Below, in pieces: positions 36,655-45,918 of a stretch of DNA of 64,000 bases. Source of the stretch: Prosthecobacter debontii (GTDB lineage Bacteria; Verrucomicrobiota; Verrucomicrobiia; Verrucomicrobiales; Verrucomicrobiaceae); contig CAMAQH010000001.1 in NCBI GenBank assembly GCA_945860295.1, positions 186,001 through 250,000 of the forward strand, given 5' to 3'. A model generated the notes under the pieces. That model did no database searches. It saw only the letters and a list, made by a program, of their open reading frames with translations, and was not told the DNA's origin. The translations under genes and the position numbers were made by a program. Positions within the stretch are counted from its first letter, which is position 1. The number at the start of each line of letters is the position of its first letter.

Positions 36655-39384
36655 ATGGAACAACCCCTCCCTGGACAACGCTGGGTCAGCGATAGCGAAC
36701 CTGAACTCGGACTCGGCGTGGTGATGAAGGCCGAATTTGGCCGATTGGAAATCTTCTTTCCTGCGGCAACCGAGCATCGCCAGTATGCCCTGAAAACAGC
36801 CCCGCTTCGCCGAGTGCATTTCATCGCAGGAGACACGATCAAAACCCATGATGGCGAGACCGTGGAAGTCGAGTCGGTAGATGAGCGCAATGGAATGCTT
36901 TTTTACATCGGCAGCGAGCGTGAAGTCAGCGAGTCCGAACTGTCTGACACGATCAGTTTCAGCAAGCCCGAGGACCGTCTCATGGCCGCGCAGACCGATG
37001 ACCTGCGTACCTATGACCTGCGCGTCGAGGCACTGAAGCGCCGCGCTGAAATCCGCCAGTCGCCTGTGCGTGGATTCATGGGCGGTCGCGTGGACCTGCT
37101 ACCGCATCAAATGTACATCGCCAATGAAGTCGCAGGCCGTCTCGTGCCGCGCGTGCTGCTGGCGGATGAAGTGGGCCTGGGCAAGACCATCGAAGCCAGT
37201 CTGATCCTGCATCGCCTGCACCTCACCGGTCGTGCCGAGCGCGTGCTCGTGCTCGTGCCAGATGCTTTGGTGCATCAATGGTTCGTCGAGCTGTATCGCC
37301 GATTCCATCTCACCTTCTCGATCTACGATGAAGTGCGCTGCGACGTGCTGGAGACTGAGGAAGAGGGCGTCAATCCTTTCCTGGAAAGTCAGCTTGTTCT
37401 TTGCAGCACCAGCTTCCTCGCCAACTCTACATCTCGTGCCCTGCAGGCGCTCGATGCAGGCTGGGATCTGCTCGTCGTCGATGAAGCGCATCATCTGGAA
37501 TGGAGCACCGAAGCCGCCAGTCCGGCTTACACGCTGGTCGAAACACTCACCGCAAAAATCCCTGGCCTACTCCTGCTCACGGCCACGCCGCAGCAGCTCG
37601 GACCTGAGGGACATTTCGCCCGGTTGCGTCTGTTGGATGCGAATCGCTACGCCGATCTCGCGCAATTCGTAGAGGAGTCGGAGCATTATGAAGAGGTCGC
37701 CGGAGCGGTGAATCGTGTACTCTCAGGCAAGACCCTCACCGCCGCCGATCAGCAGCTCTTCGCCAAAAAATCACCGCAGGTGCAGGAGCACCTCGCGGCG
37801 ATGAAAGCAGGCACCGAAGGCGCGCGCGAAAAGCTCGTCGTCGCCCTGCTTGATGAGTTTGGCACTGGCCGCGTCATGTTCCGGAATACGCGCGCCGCCT
37901 TGACCGGCTTCCCCGAACGTGAAGCCCTGCTGGCACCGATGAAAGCCGGTGATGATCCGCTGGAAACGAAAGTCAAATGGCTCGCCACGTTGCTCAAGAA
38001 ACTGGGCGAAGAAAAAGTCCTGCTCATCTGCCGCACACGCAAGCTGGCTGAAGAAGTCCACGAGCGTCTGCTACGTGAAATCAATGTCACGGCCACGCTT
38101 TTCCATGAGGGTCTCACGCTCATGCAGCGCGACCGTCAGGCAGCGTTTTTTGCCGATGAAGAAGGCGCACGCATCCTGCTTTGCTCAGAGATCGGCAGCG
38201 AGGGCCGCAACTTCCAGTTCGCGCATCACCTCGTGCTTTTTGACCTGCCACCTGACCCCGAGTTGCTGGAGCAGCGCATCGGTCGTCTCGACCGCATCGG
38301 CCAGACCAGCACGATCCACATCCATGTGCCCTATGTGAAGGGCACGGGCGAAGAAGTGCTCGCCCGCTGGTATCACGACGGACTGAACGCCATCGAAAAG
38401 AACCTGCACGGAGCTACCGAGATTGCAGAGGGCCTGAAGGATTCGCTGTCGCCGCTGCTGGAGAAATATGATGCCAAGAAGCTCACCGCTTTCCTCAAAA
38501 AAACACAGGAGCTGCGCAAGCAGGTGACGGAGAAACTTGAGCGCGGCCACGACCGCCTCCTTGAGCTAAATTCCTGCAAGCCTGAACGCGCCGACGCGGT
38601 GATCGACGCCATCCGCAAGCAGGAGGCTGACACGGATTTTGAAGAGTTCTTCATCAAGCTCGTCGATCACTTCGGCCTGCATGTCGAGGAGCACGGAAAC
38701 CGCAGCTACGTGCTCATGCCTGATCATTTGACGACGGACAAATTCCCGGCGCTGCCAGATGAGGGATTGCTCGCCACCTTTGATCGAACTCGCGCACTTT
38801 CGCGGGAAAACATGGCTTTTCTCACCCCGGATCACCCGATGGTGCGTGGCGCACTTGACCTACTGCTCGGCAGCGAAAGCGGCAACAGCAGCTTTGGCAT
38901 GTGGCGCGGCGCAGGCAGTGAAGGCTTGCTTCTGGAAACACATTTCGTCCTCGAATGCATCGCCCCGGCGGCCTTGCATGTGGACCGATTCCTGACTGCG
39001 ATTCCAATCCGAATTGTCGTCGATCACGCGAATACGGATCGACGCGAAGACGCTGGCTTCGTGCATGCCAAGATCGAGAAAGGCAATCCGGTGAAGCTCC
39101 TCGAAAAGCCCGCCGTGAAGCGCAAGCTCTTCCCCGCCATGATGAGCACCGCGCGCAAGCTGGCTGAAGAAGCCATGCAGGAACTCATTCAGTCCGCCAC
39201 GGAAGCCATGCGTCAGCAGCTCATGGTCGAGATCAACCGCCTTAAAGATCTACGCCTGATCAACGACCACGTCCGCCCCGAAGAAATCGACGGCATGAAA
39301 GCCCAGATGACCGAGCTGGAAGATGCCCTCGGCAGCGCCCGCCTGCGACTAGATGCTTTGCGGCTGGTGCTTCAGGTGACGTAA
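36655..39384 (+). CDS. rapA: RapA/HepA-like SNF2-family ATPase
   Basis: 909 aa from ATG 36655; earlier in-frame codons overlap the NlpC/P60 gene. In E. coli, RapA binds RNA polymerase and recycles it. N-terminal region of RapA type ('GQRWVSDSEPELGLGVV', then tudor-like beta segments), SNF2 motor with Walker A DEVGLGKT (about 170-177), DEAH box VVDEAHHL (about 275), 'LLTATPQQ' motif III, and helicase C-terminal motifs 'LLICRTRKLAEEVHERL' and 'RIGRLDRIGQT'. The C-terminal RapA extension continues to the end. Length is close to E. coli RapA (968 aa). The order downstream, folD then a YkgJ-type protein, has no obvious functional link. Confidence 0.88.
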   Translation: MEQPLPGQRWVSDSEPELGLGVVMKAEFGRLEIFFPAATEHRQYALKTAPLRRVHFIAGDTIKTHDGETVEVESVDERNGMLFYIGSEREVSESELSDTISFSKPEDRLMAAQTDDLRTYDLRVEALKRRAEIRQSPVRGFMGGRVDLLPHQMYIANEVAGRLVPRVLLADEVGLGKTIEASLILHRLHLTGRAERVLVLVPDALVHQWFVELYRRFHLTFSIYDEVRCDVLETEEEGVNPFLESQLVLCSTSFLANSTSRALQALDAGWDLLVVDEAHHLEWSTEAASPAYTLVETLTAKIPGLLLLTATPQQLGPEGHFARLRLLDANRYADLAQFVEESEHYEEVAGAVNRVLSGKTLTAADQQLFAKKSPQVQEHLAAMKAGTEGAREKLVVALLDEFGTGRVMFRNTRAALTGFPEREALLAPMKAGDDPLETKVKWLATLLKKLGEEKVLLICRTRKLAEEVHERLLREINVTATLFHEGLTLMQRDRQAAFFADEEGARILLCSEIGSEGRNFQFAHHLVLFDLPPDPELLEQRIGRLDRIGQTSTIHIHVPYVKGTGEEVLARWYHDGLNAIEKNLHGATEIAEGLKDSLSPLLEKYDAKKLTAFLKKTQELRKQVTEKLERGHDRLLELNSCKPERADAVIDAIRKQEADTDFEEFFIKLVDHFGLHVEEHGNRSYVLMPDHLTTDKFPALPDEGLLATFDRTRALSRENMAFLTPDHPMVRGALDLLLGSESGNSSFGMWRGAGSEGLLLETHFVLECIAPAALHVDRFLTAIPIRIVVDHANTDRREDAGFVHAKIEKGNPVKLLEKPAVKRKLFPAMMSTARKLAEEAMQELIQSATEAMRQQLMVEINRLKDLRLINDHVRPEEIDGMKAQMTELEDALGSARLRLDALRLVLQVT

Positions 39385-39439
39385 ATGGCAAGGTGCCCTC
39401 ACTCCTTGACGGGTGAGCCTCCCTGCTTCATCGAGACCC

Positions 39440-40312
39440 ATGCAGATCATTTCCGGAACCGCCATCGCTGAAAAAGTACTCGAAGAATGCCGCCGTGATA
39501 TCGCCGTGCTGGCGGCGGTGGGAAAGAAGCCTGGACTGGCAGTCGTGCTCATCGGCGATGATCCAGCTTCGCGCGCTTATGTGAGATCGAAAGACAAGAA
39601 GTGCCGCGATCTCGGACTGCATTCCGTGAAGCTGGAACTCCCGGTGACGACTACGCAGGAGCAGCTTCTGGCTCATGTCGAAGCCCTGAACAACGACCCG
39701 GCCATTCACGGTATCCTCGTGCAGAGTCCTCCTCCACCGCACATTGATGAAGCCGCCATCGTGCGTGCCATTGATCCGGCGAAAGACGTGGATGGCTTCC
39801 ATCCCGTGAATGTCGCCAAGCTCGCGCTCGAAGATCCGACCGGCTTTGTTCCCTGCACGCCGCTGGGCTGCCAGCGCTTGCTGATCGAAGCAGGCATTGA
39901 AACCAAAGGCGCGAATGCCGTTGTTATCGGACGCAGCATGATTGTCGGCAAACCGATGGCTCTGCTACTCATGGCGAAAGGCCCAGGCGGTGACGCCACC
40001 GTGACCGTCGCCCATTCACGCACTCGTGATCTGTCCGCAATCACACGGCAGGCAGACATCATCATCGCCGCGATTGGCAGGCCGCATTTCATCACGGCGG
40101 AGCATGTCAAAGAAGGCACCGTCGTTATCGATGTAGGTATCAATCGCGTCGAGGCTCCTGGCACGGAGAAAGGCTACAAACTCGTCGGCGATGTCGCTTA
40201 TGATGAAGTCGCCCCCAAATGCCGCGCCATCACGCCTGTGCCCGGCGGTGTCGGCCCCATGACCATCGCCATGCTGATGGCAAACACGATCAAGGCCTGC
40301 AAGCAGGCGTGA
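39440..40312 (+). CDS. folD: bifunctional methylenetetrahydrofolate dehydrogenase/cyclohydrolase
   Basis: Interconverts 5,10-methylene-, methenyl- and 10-formyl-tetrahydrofolate; cytoplasmic. 290 aa, normal length, from ATG 39440 (the earlier TTG-type start is not needed). Active-site '[13 protein letters not shown]' with Tyr47 and Lys51, '[11 protein letters not shown]', '[10 protein letters not shown]' and the NADP site '[14 protein letters not shown]' are intact, and the C-terminus has '[15 protein letters not shown]'. The next gene begins 6 bp after the stop. Confidence 0.96.
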   Translation: MQIISGTAIAEKVLEECRRDIAVLAAVGKKPGLAVVLIGDDPASRAYVRSKDKKCRDLGLHSVKLELPVTTTQEQLLAHVEALNNDPAIHGILVQSPPPPHIDEAAIVRAIDPAKDVDGFHPVNVAKLALEDPTGFVPCTPLGCQRLLIEAGIETKGANAVVIGRSMIVGKPMALLLMAKGPGGDATVTVAHSRTRDLSAITRQADIIIAAIGRPHFITAEHVKEGTVVIDVGINRVEAPGTEKGYKLVGDVAYDEVAPKCRAITPVPGGVGPMTIAMLMANTIKACKQA

Positions 40313-40318
40313 GTCATC

Positions 40319-40807
40319 ATGGAAACAAGCGCCGCCTCCCGCCTCTGCCTGTCCTGCGGGATGTGCTGCAACGGCGTGCTCTTTGAGATCGTGAAGCTCC
40401 AGCCTGAGGACTCGATCAGAGAACTGGAGAAGCTAGGCATGAAAGTGAACCGCAAGAAGACGGAGCCTTACTTTAAGCAGCCTTGCAGCTTCCTCAACGA
40501 CTGCACTTGCACGATCTACACGCAGCGTCCGACACGTTGCCGCGGCTTTGAATGTTCCCAACTCAAGCAGCTCGCTCTCGGCGAAATCACGGAGTTAGAA
40601 GCTCAAGCAAAGATTAATGAAGCTCGCCGACAGGTGGACCAAATCAAAATCATGCTCGCCACGGCTGGCGACACAATGACTGCGGATTCACTGACCGAGC
40701 GAGTCGCGCGTGTATTCGCAGAGCAGCCAGATGAAACTTTGAAAAGCGCAATCGGGGAACTCAAACTCTACCTTGCACGTCATTTTAGGACGCTCGGCAA
40801 TCAGTAG
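40319..40807 (+). CDS. YkgJ family cysteine-cluster protein
   Basis: 162 aa. The N-terminus carries CxxCxxCC (Cys10, 13, 16, 17 in CLSCGMCC), and a second cysteine group follows (CSFLNDCTC...CRGFEC), which together define the YkgJ/UPF0153 zinc- or iron-cluster-binding family. Function is unknown. It starts 6 bp after folD and is probably co-transcribed with it. Confidence 0.85.
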   Translation: METSAASRLCLSCGMCCNGVLFEIVKLQPEDSIRELEKLGMKVNRKKTEPYFKQPCSFLNDCTCTIYTQRPTRCRGFECSQLKQLALGEITELEAQAKINEARRQVDQIKIMLATAGDTMTADSLTERVARVFAEQPDETLKSAIGELKLYLARHFRTLGNQ

Positions 40808-40894
40808 CTTCTTGCACTGCTGGCACGCCCCCTGCGACATTATCAAATTCACACGTTGAAACTGGGATATCCGTCCCCACTTATCTCACCACTC

Positions 40895-42583
40895 ATGCCT
40901 ACCATTCAGCCGCGCCGAGCCGGTATTCTTGTTCCTGTTTTTGCCATCCGAACTGCCGATGACCTCGGCATCGGAGACACGGGTGGCGTTTGTGAACTGA
41001 TTGACTGGGCGGCGAATATCGGGCTGGGCTTTGTGCAGTTTTTGCCGATCAACGCGACGGGGGGAGACAGCAGCCCCTACAATGCCATCAGCTCCATCGC
41101 GCTGGATTACCTGACACTTGAAATCACGCCCAATGTAATCCCTGAACTAGAGGACAAATTCTTCCGCACCACACTGCGCTTCCTCGGTGGCGATGCCTTG
41201 CGCGAAGGCCCCGTGCAGTACGAAAAAGTGCGCAAGCTGAAGACCAGCCTGCTGCGTCATGCCTACAGTCGCCTGACCACGAAGCCGCAGCGCGCAAAAG
41301 AATTCGTGGTTTTTTGTAAAGCCGAGGCGAGCTGGCTGGATGATTACAGTCTCTTCCGCGTGCTGATGGACATTCACGGTCATGAAGACTGGCCGAACTG
41401 GCCTGAAGAAACCAACAGCGGTGCCAAAGCCCGAGTCTGGCTGAGCGCGCAGTCAGCGGAGATCGAGGAGAAGCTGAAGTTTCATGCCTATGTGCAATGG
41501 CTCTGCTTCAGCCAATGGCGTGCGGTGCGGGCCTATGCGGCGGAGAAGCAGATCAAGCTCATGGGTGATGTGCCTTTTGGCATCTCCTGGTGCAGCTCAG
41601 ATGTGTTTTTCGAGCCGGAACAGTTTAACCTTGAGTGGTGCGGAGGTGCGCCACCGGAGACGTATTTTAAAGACGACCTCTTCGTGCAGCGCTGGGGCCA
41701 GAACTGGGGCATCCCACTCTATCGCTGGGATGTGATGGAGGCAGATGGTTTCGGCTGGTGGCAGCGCCGCGTAAAGAAACTCACAGAGGTCTTCGACATC
41801 TTCCGCATCGACCATGTGCTCGGCTTTTACCGCATCTACAGCTTCCCGTGGCGTCCGCAGCGAAACGCGGAATTTCTGCATCTCAGCGATGATGAAGCCA
41901 AGGCGCTCACGGGTGGACATCTGCCACATTACAAGGAGCACAGTGACGACACGGATGAGCACAAGGCCGCAAATCTGGCCGCCGGTGATAAGTATCTGCG
42001 CATGATTGTGGCTGCCGCCGCACCGTATGAAGTGGTGGCAGAAGATCTGGGCAACGTGCCGGATTATGTGCGCCCACACCTGTTCAGCCTCGATGTTCCC
42101 GGCTTCAAAGTCAGCCACTGGGAAGACGATGGTCACGGTCATGTGCAACAGGGCCGCGATTACGACAACTGCTCCTTCACCACCTACGCCACGCACGATC
42201 ACGAACCGATGAAGACCCACTGGGAGCATCGCCGCCGCGACAGCCAGAGCCGGGACGAAGGTGAACGTTATCAGGGCAACAAAGAGCTACGATTCCTCTC
42301 CGAGTTCGCCGGACTGCCTGTTTGTGAGGGTGACTGGCCAGCGTATGATGACACCGTTCGCCATGCTTTGATCGAGGCCCTACTCGCGAGCAATGCCCGC
42401 TACGCCGCCTTCATGCTTCCCGACCTCTTTGCCCTGGAAGATCGCTTCAACGTGCCTGGCATCGCCAGCGGTGTGAACTGGAGCGCCCGGATGCCGGTGA
42501 CACTCACCCAACTACGCCATGAGAGTCCGTGGAAAGATGAGTGTGCATGGCTTGCTGAGGCTGTGAAACGCACGGGCAGGTAG
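40895..42583 (+). CDS. malQ: 4-alpha-glucanotransferase
   Basis: Disproportionating enzyme that transfers alpha-1,4-glucan segments (GH77). 562 aa from ATG 40895 (an in-frame alternative start at 40856 adds 13 residues). Typical start 'RRAGILVPVFAIRTADDLGIGDTGG'-like region (about 5-28) and 'FLPINATGGDSSPYNAISS'. Catalytic nucleophile Asp in 'FRIDHVLGFYR' (about 306), acid/base Glu in 'VVAEDLGNVPDYV' (about 382) and the third Asp in 'YATHDHEP' (about 432) are all present. Likely role in glycogen or maltodextrin metabolism; no other glycogen gene is adjacent. Confidence 0.92.
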   Translation: MPTIQPRRAGILVPVFAIRTADDLGIGDTGGVCELIDWAANIGLGFVQFLPINATGGDSSPYNAISSIALDYLTLEITPNVIPELEDKFFRTTLRFLGGDALREGPVQYEKVRKLKTSLLRHAYSRLTTKPQRAKEFVVFCKAEASWLDDYSLFRVLMDIHGHEDWPNWPEETNSGAKARVWLSAQSAEIEEKLKFHAYVQWLCFSQWRAVRAYAAEKQIKLMGDVPFGISWCSSDVFFEPEQFNLEWCGGAPPETYFKDDLFVQRWGQNWGIPLYRWDVMEADGFGWWQRRVKKLTEVFDIFRIDHVLGFYRIYSFPWRPQRNAEFLHLSDDEAKALTGGHLPHYKEHSDDTDEHKAANLAAGDKYLRMIVAAAAPYEVVAEDLGNVPDYVRPHLFSLDVPGFKVSHWEDDGHGHVQQGRDYDNCSFTTYATHDHEPMKTHWEHRRRDSQSRDEGERYQGNKELRFLSEFAGLPVCEGDWPAYDDTVRHALIEALLASNARYAAFMLPDLFALEDRFNVPGIASGVNWSARMPVTLTQLRHESPWKDECAWLAEAVKRTGR

Positions 42584-42626
42584 CCAGCCTTGCCAGCCGC
42601 CAAAGTCGGCCTAGACCAGCGCCGTC

Positions 42627-42866
42627 ATGGAAACGGAAGCCACATCGCCACTGCGCCCCGCCACCTTTGAGGATGAGTGGGATGATCCGATGATGGCTCA
42701 GATCAAGCGTTGGGAATCCGAGGACCGCGCCGAGTTCGGTTGCTCAGAAGAGGCGCGGGTGTGGTGGGATCGGGTGCAGGGTGCCGCACCTATTTCAGGC
42801 GAGATCAAGCGCGCTCCGCAACTGCCGAAGTGGCAAGGCTACAAACTCATCCGCCTGCCCTGGTGA
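42627..42866 (+). CDS. small hypothetical protein upstream of broken nucleotidyltransferase
   Basis: 79 aa, acidic at the start (FEDEWDDPMMAQIKRWESED) and basic at the end (IKRAPQLPKWQGYKLIRLPW), with several Trp residues. No family recognised. The stop is one base before the next start (42868), so it was probably co-translated with that gene. A small protein preceding a nucleotidyltransferase-like gene is reminiscent of two-gene toxin-antitoxin or abortive-infection layouts, but no such identity can be shown. Confidence 0.6.
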   Translation: METEATSPLRPATFEDEWDDPMMAQIKRWESEDRAEFGCSEEARVWWDRVQGAAPISGEIKRAPQLPKWQGYKLIRLPW

Positions 42867-42867
42867 C

Positions 42868-43627
42868 ATGCAGCCCACAGCTGAGAAACCCTTCCGCCTG
42901 CAAGACTTTGAGCCATTCCTGACGCGGATGGTTGAGGAGGAGCAGGAAGGCGCAGTCATTGGTGGCATCGCCGTTTCTGCCTGGGCTGAGACGTTCTTGT
43001 TAACGGGAGAGAAAGCGAAGTTTGATCTTCCCATCTACAGCAAGGATCTGGATTTGAGAGGGCATAAACCTGTCTTCAGCGCGCTCGCCAAGGAGTTTCA
43101 AAACGATGGCACAGAGATTCGCGGCATGGCCTATGCCACGCGAAAGAATGCGCCTCAAATGGGCCGTGTGTTTGCGGTCTCCCTGATCTGGCGTGGTCAG
43201 CGCACCAGTTTAAAGGTGCTGGAGCGCTTGCCAGGTCTCGTCAGAGACATCGACACGCCCCCCCGCAGGCAGGCCGGCAAGTACTCTCGCCACCACTCAA
43301 GGATTCCCACTATTAGATCCCTGCTCACTTTTCATCTGCTAGCTCCACGCTGCCAACACGCTGCCAGCAGAAGGTGCTGCGAATGATGTGAAGCATCTGC
43401 GATTGTTGAATGTCATCATTCCACGTTTTCTGCAACGACTGCGCGAATCCAGCGATGTACCCTACACCGCCCGCGAGGATGCAGCGCGTCTGATGAAGTT
43501 GATCGAGGACTGCCAAACACGCCGCCATGAGTTCCGAGTACCGTTACCAACGTGGGAAGTGGATGTGCTCGTCCAGGATCTGCGTCGGCATCTGTTCTGG
43601 TGCGATTCGCGGGCGGTTTCAGCATGA
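42868..43627 (+). pseudogene. nucleotidyltransferase-like gene broken by a frameshift and a stop
   Basis: From ATG 42868 the first ~130 codons show a nucleotidyltransferase-like pattern: 'GAVIGGIAVSAWAE' and 'YSKDLDLRG' (GG...DLD). At a run of seven C (43258-43264) the frame is lost. With one C fewer it continues as TPPAGRPASTLATTQGFPLL, reads through LDPCSLFIC, meets an in-frame TAG at 43340-43342, and resumes LHAANTLPAEGAANDVKHLR and 'LLNVIIPRFLQRLRE' to the TGA at 43625. Two independent lesions indicate a decayed gene unless the C-run is a sequencing error and the TAG is real alone. Related in pattern to AbiEii-type nucleotidyltransferases; this is not certain. Confidence 0.65.
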
Positions 43628-43667
43628 GCCGCGCAAACATCGCAGCTTCTGCGCCGTAGGTTTGCGC

Positions 43668-45845
43668 GTGTACCGTCTCCACGTCATTCTTTTGCTTATC
43701 AGCCTCGCAGGCTCTTCGCTCGCCATCGAAGCGCCGGTGAGTTTCATCCATGATGTCATGCCGCACCTCATGAAGGCGGGCTGTGCCTCGGGTAATTGCC
43801 ATGCGAAGCCGGAGGGGCAGAACAATTTTAAGCTCTCCGTCTTCGGCTACGATCCCAAGCATGATTACAACGAGATCGTGCGTGATGATCGCGGGCGGCG
43901 TTTGTTTTTCGCCGCGCCAGAAGAAAGCCTGCTGCTGAAGAAAGCGACTGGTGATGTGCCTCATGAAGGTGGGCCTCGTATCGACAAAAAGGGTGCGGTG
44001 TATTCGATGCTCATCGCCTGGATCAAGCAGGGAGCGCCCTTTGCCATCGAAGGCGAGCCAAAGCTTGAGGCGGTGATCGTGGAGCCACGCGAGCAGCGCT
44101 ACAAAAAGAGCGCTGCACAGGCTCTCAAAGTCATCGCCAAATTTTCCAACGGCACGACCAAGGACGTGACAGCACTCACCGACTATCTTTCCCAGGACAA
44201 GGAGATGGCCACGGTCGATGAGCACGGCCTGGTGAAAGTGGGCACGATCAGCGGCGAAGGTGTGGTCGTCGTGCGCTACATGGGCCTCGTCGATGTAGCG
44301 CGCATCACCGTGCCTGCGGATAAAGTTTTGCCGCCCGAGCTGTATGCGAAGCTGCCGGTGAACAATGAGATCGACCGCCTCGTGCATGAACGGCATCAGA
44401 AGCTCGGCATCCTGCCTTCAGCGACCTGCACGGATGAGGAGTTCCTGCGCCGCGCCTCCATTGATCTGATCGGCAAACTGCCGACGGCTGAGATGGCGAA
44501 GAAGTTCCTCGCTGACACACGCGCCGACAAGCGCGCCAAGCTGGTGGACGAACTGTTGGAGCAGCCCAATTATGCCGATCATTGGGCCGTGAAGTGGGGT
44601 GATTTGATCCGGCCCAATCCATCGCGTGTCGGCGTGAAGCCCGTGTATCTGCTCGACACCTGGCTGCGTGACAGCTTCCGCCAAAATAAGCCTTACAGCC
44701 TCATGGTGCGCGAGTTGCTCACCGCGCAGGGCAGCACGCATGACTACGGACCTGTGGCCGTTTTTCGTGACAAACGCGAACCGGCGGACACCGGCGGATT
44801 CGTCAGTCAAATCTTCCTCGGCGTGCGGCTCGAATGCGCGAAGTGCCACCATCACCCGAGTGAAAAGTGGACGCAGGAGGACTACTTCCAGCTCGCCGCT
44901 TTCTTTGGCCAGATGAAACGCAAAGGCCAGGGCATCTCCGCCCCGATTTCTGGTGAGCCGGAGTTCTGGTGGTATGGCGGCAAAGGCGAAGTCACACATC
45001 CCATCACCGATGCGGTGATGACGCCAAAACCACCGGATGGCCCCGAGATGCCGTATGTCGAAGGCCAGGACCCGCGCGTCGCGCTCACCGATTGGATGGC
45101 TAGCAGTGACAATCCTTTCTTTGCCAAAGCCATCGTGAACCGCATCTGGTCCGATTTCCTCGGTCGCGGCATCGTCGATCCAGTCGATGACATTCGTGTT
45201 TCCAATCCGCCGACGAATGCAGCATTGCTCGACTGGCTGGCGCAGGACTTTTCCACCAACGATTACGACTTGAAGCACCTGATGCGCACCATTGTGAACT
45301 CGCGCACCTATCAGCTCAGTTCCCAGCCAAATGAGCATAATCTGTCGGATAACAAAAACTTTTCCCGTAGCCTGAAGCGCCGCTTGAGTGCCGAGGTGCT
45401 GCTGGACGCCGTGTGTGATATTACCGGCGTTCGCGATACTTTTAGTGGCCTGCCGCCCAATGCGCGCGCCGTGCAGACCTGGAATCACAAGCTTGACAGC
45501 GATTTCCTCGATGCCTTTGGCCGTCCCAATGCCAGCCAGGAGTGCCCCTGCGAGCGCGAGCGCAAATCCAGTGTCGTGCAGGCGCTGCACCTCATGAATT
45601 CCAACAGCCTGCAAACCAAGCTGAGCAGCAGTGGCGGCAAGATCAGTGCGCTCGCCAAGAGCGACACGCCCGAACCCAAGCTCATCACCGAGATCTATCT
45701 CACGGCCTACAACCGCCTACCCAAAGCCGACGAATTAAAAACATCCCTGCGCTTCTTCAGTACCCCCGGAGCCACCCGCCAGACCGCCATCGAAGACCTC
45801 GCCTGGGCGCTGATCAACTCCGCTGAGTTTGTGTTTAATCATTGA
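43668..45845 (+). CDS. DUF1549 (PSCyt2)/DUF1553 (PSD1) protein with Ig-like (BIG2) domain
   Basis: About 725 aa. The GTG at 43668 gives a good signal peptide (YRLHVILLLISLAGSSLA); a TTG at 43662 is an alternative, and in-frame codons further upstream overlap the pseudogene. Near the N-terminus is a modified haem-like motif C-x4-C-H (Cys39, Cys44, His45 in GCASGNCH). A BIG2-like Ig domain follows (about 140-215), then DUF1549 with CAKCH (about 391), and DUF1553 ('AIVNRIWSDFLGRGIVDPVDD', about 485-720). It heads a three-gene operon with DUF1501 and PPC genes. Confidence 0.88.
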   Translation: MYRLHVILLLISLAGSSLAIEAPVSFIHDVMPHLMKAGCASGNCHAKPEGQNNFKLSVFGYDPKHDYNEIVRDDRGRRLFFAAPEESLLLKKATGDVPHEGGPRIDKKGAVYSMLIAWIKQGAPFAIEGEPKLEAVIVEPREQRYKKSAAQALKVIAKFSNGTTKDVTALTDYLSQDKEMATVDEHGLVKVGTISGEGVVVVRYMGLVDVARITVPADKVLPPELYAKLPVNNEIDRLVHERHQKLGILPSATCTDEEFLRRASIDLIGKLPTAEMAKKFLADTRADKRAKLVDELLEQPNYADHWAVKWGDLIRPNPSRVGVKPVYLLDTWLRDSFRQNKPYSLMVRELLTAQGSTHDYGPVAVFRDKREPADTGGFVSQIFLGVRLECAKCHHHPSEKWTQEDYFQLAAFFGQMKRKGQGISAPISGEPEFWWYGGKGEVTHPITDAVMTPKPPDGPEMPYVEGQDPRVALTDWMASSDNPFFAKAIVNRIWSDFLGRGIVDPVDDIRVSNPPTNAALLDWLAQDFSTNDYDLKHLMRTIVNSRTYQLSSQPNEHNLSDNKNFSRSLKRRLSAEVLLDAVCDITGVRDTFSGLPPNARAVQTWNHKLDSDFLDAFGRPNASQECPCERERKSSVVQALHLMNSNSLQTKLSSSGGKISALAKSDTPEPKLITEIYLTAYNRLPKADELKTSLRFFSTPGATRQTAIEDLAWALINSAEFVFNH

Positions 45846-45918
45846 TTGAGCAGCCTGACCTCAATCAGGCCGCAAGAGCCTGGCTGTTTCATCCGTAGAA
45901 TCCGCCGTGACTTCCCCC

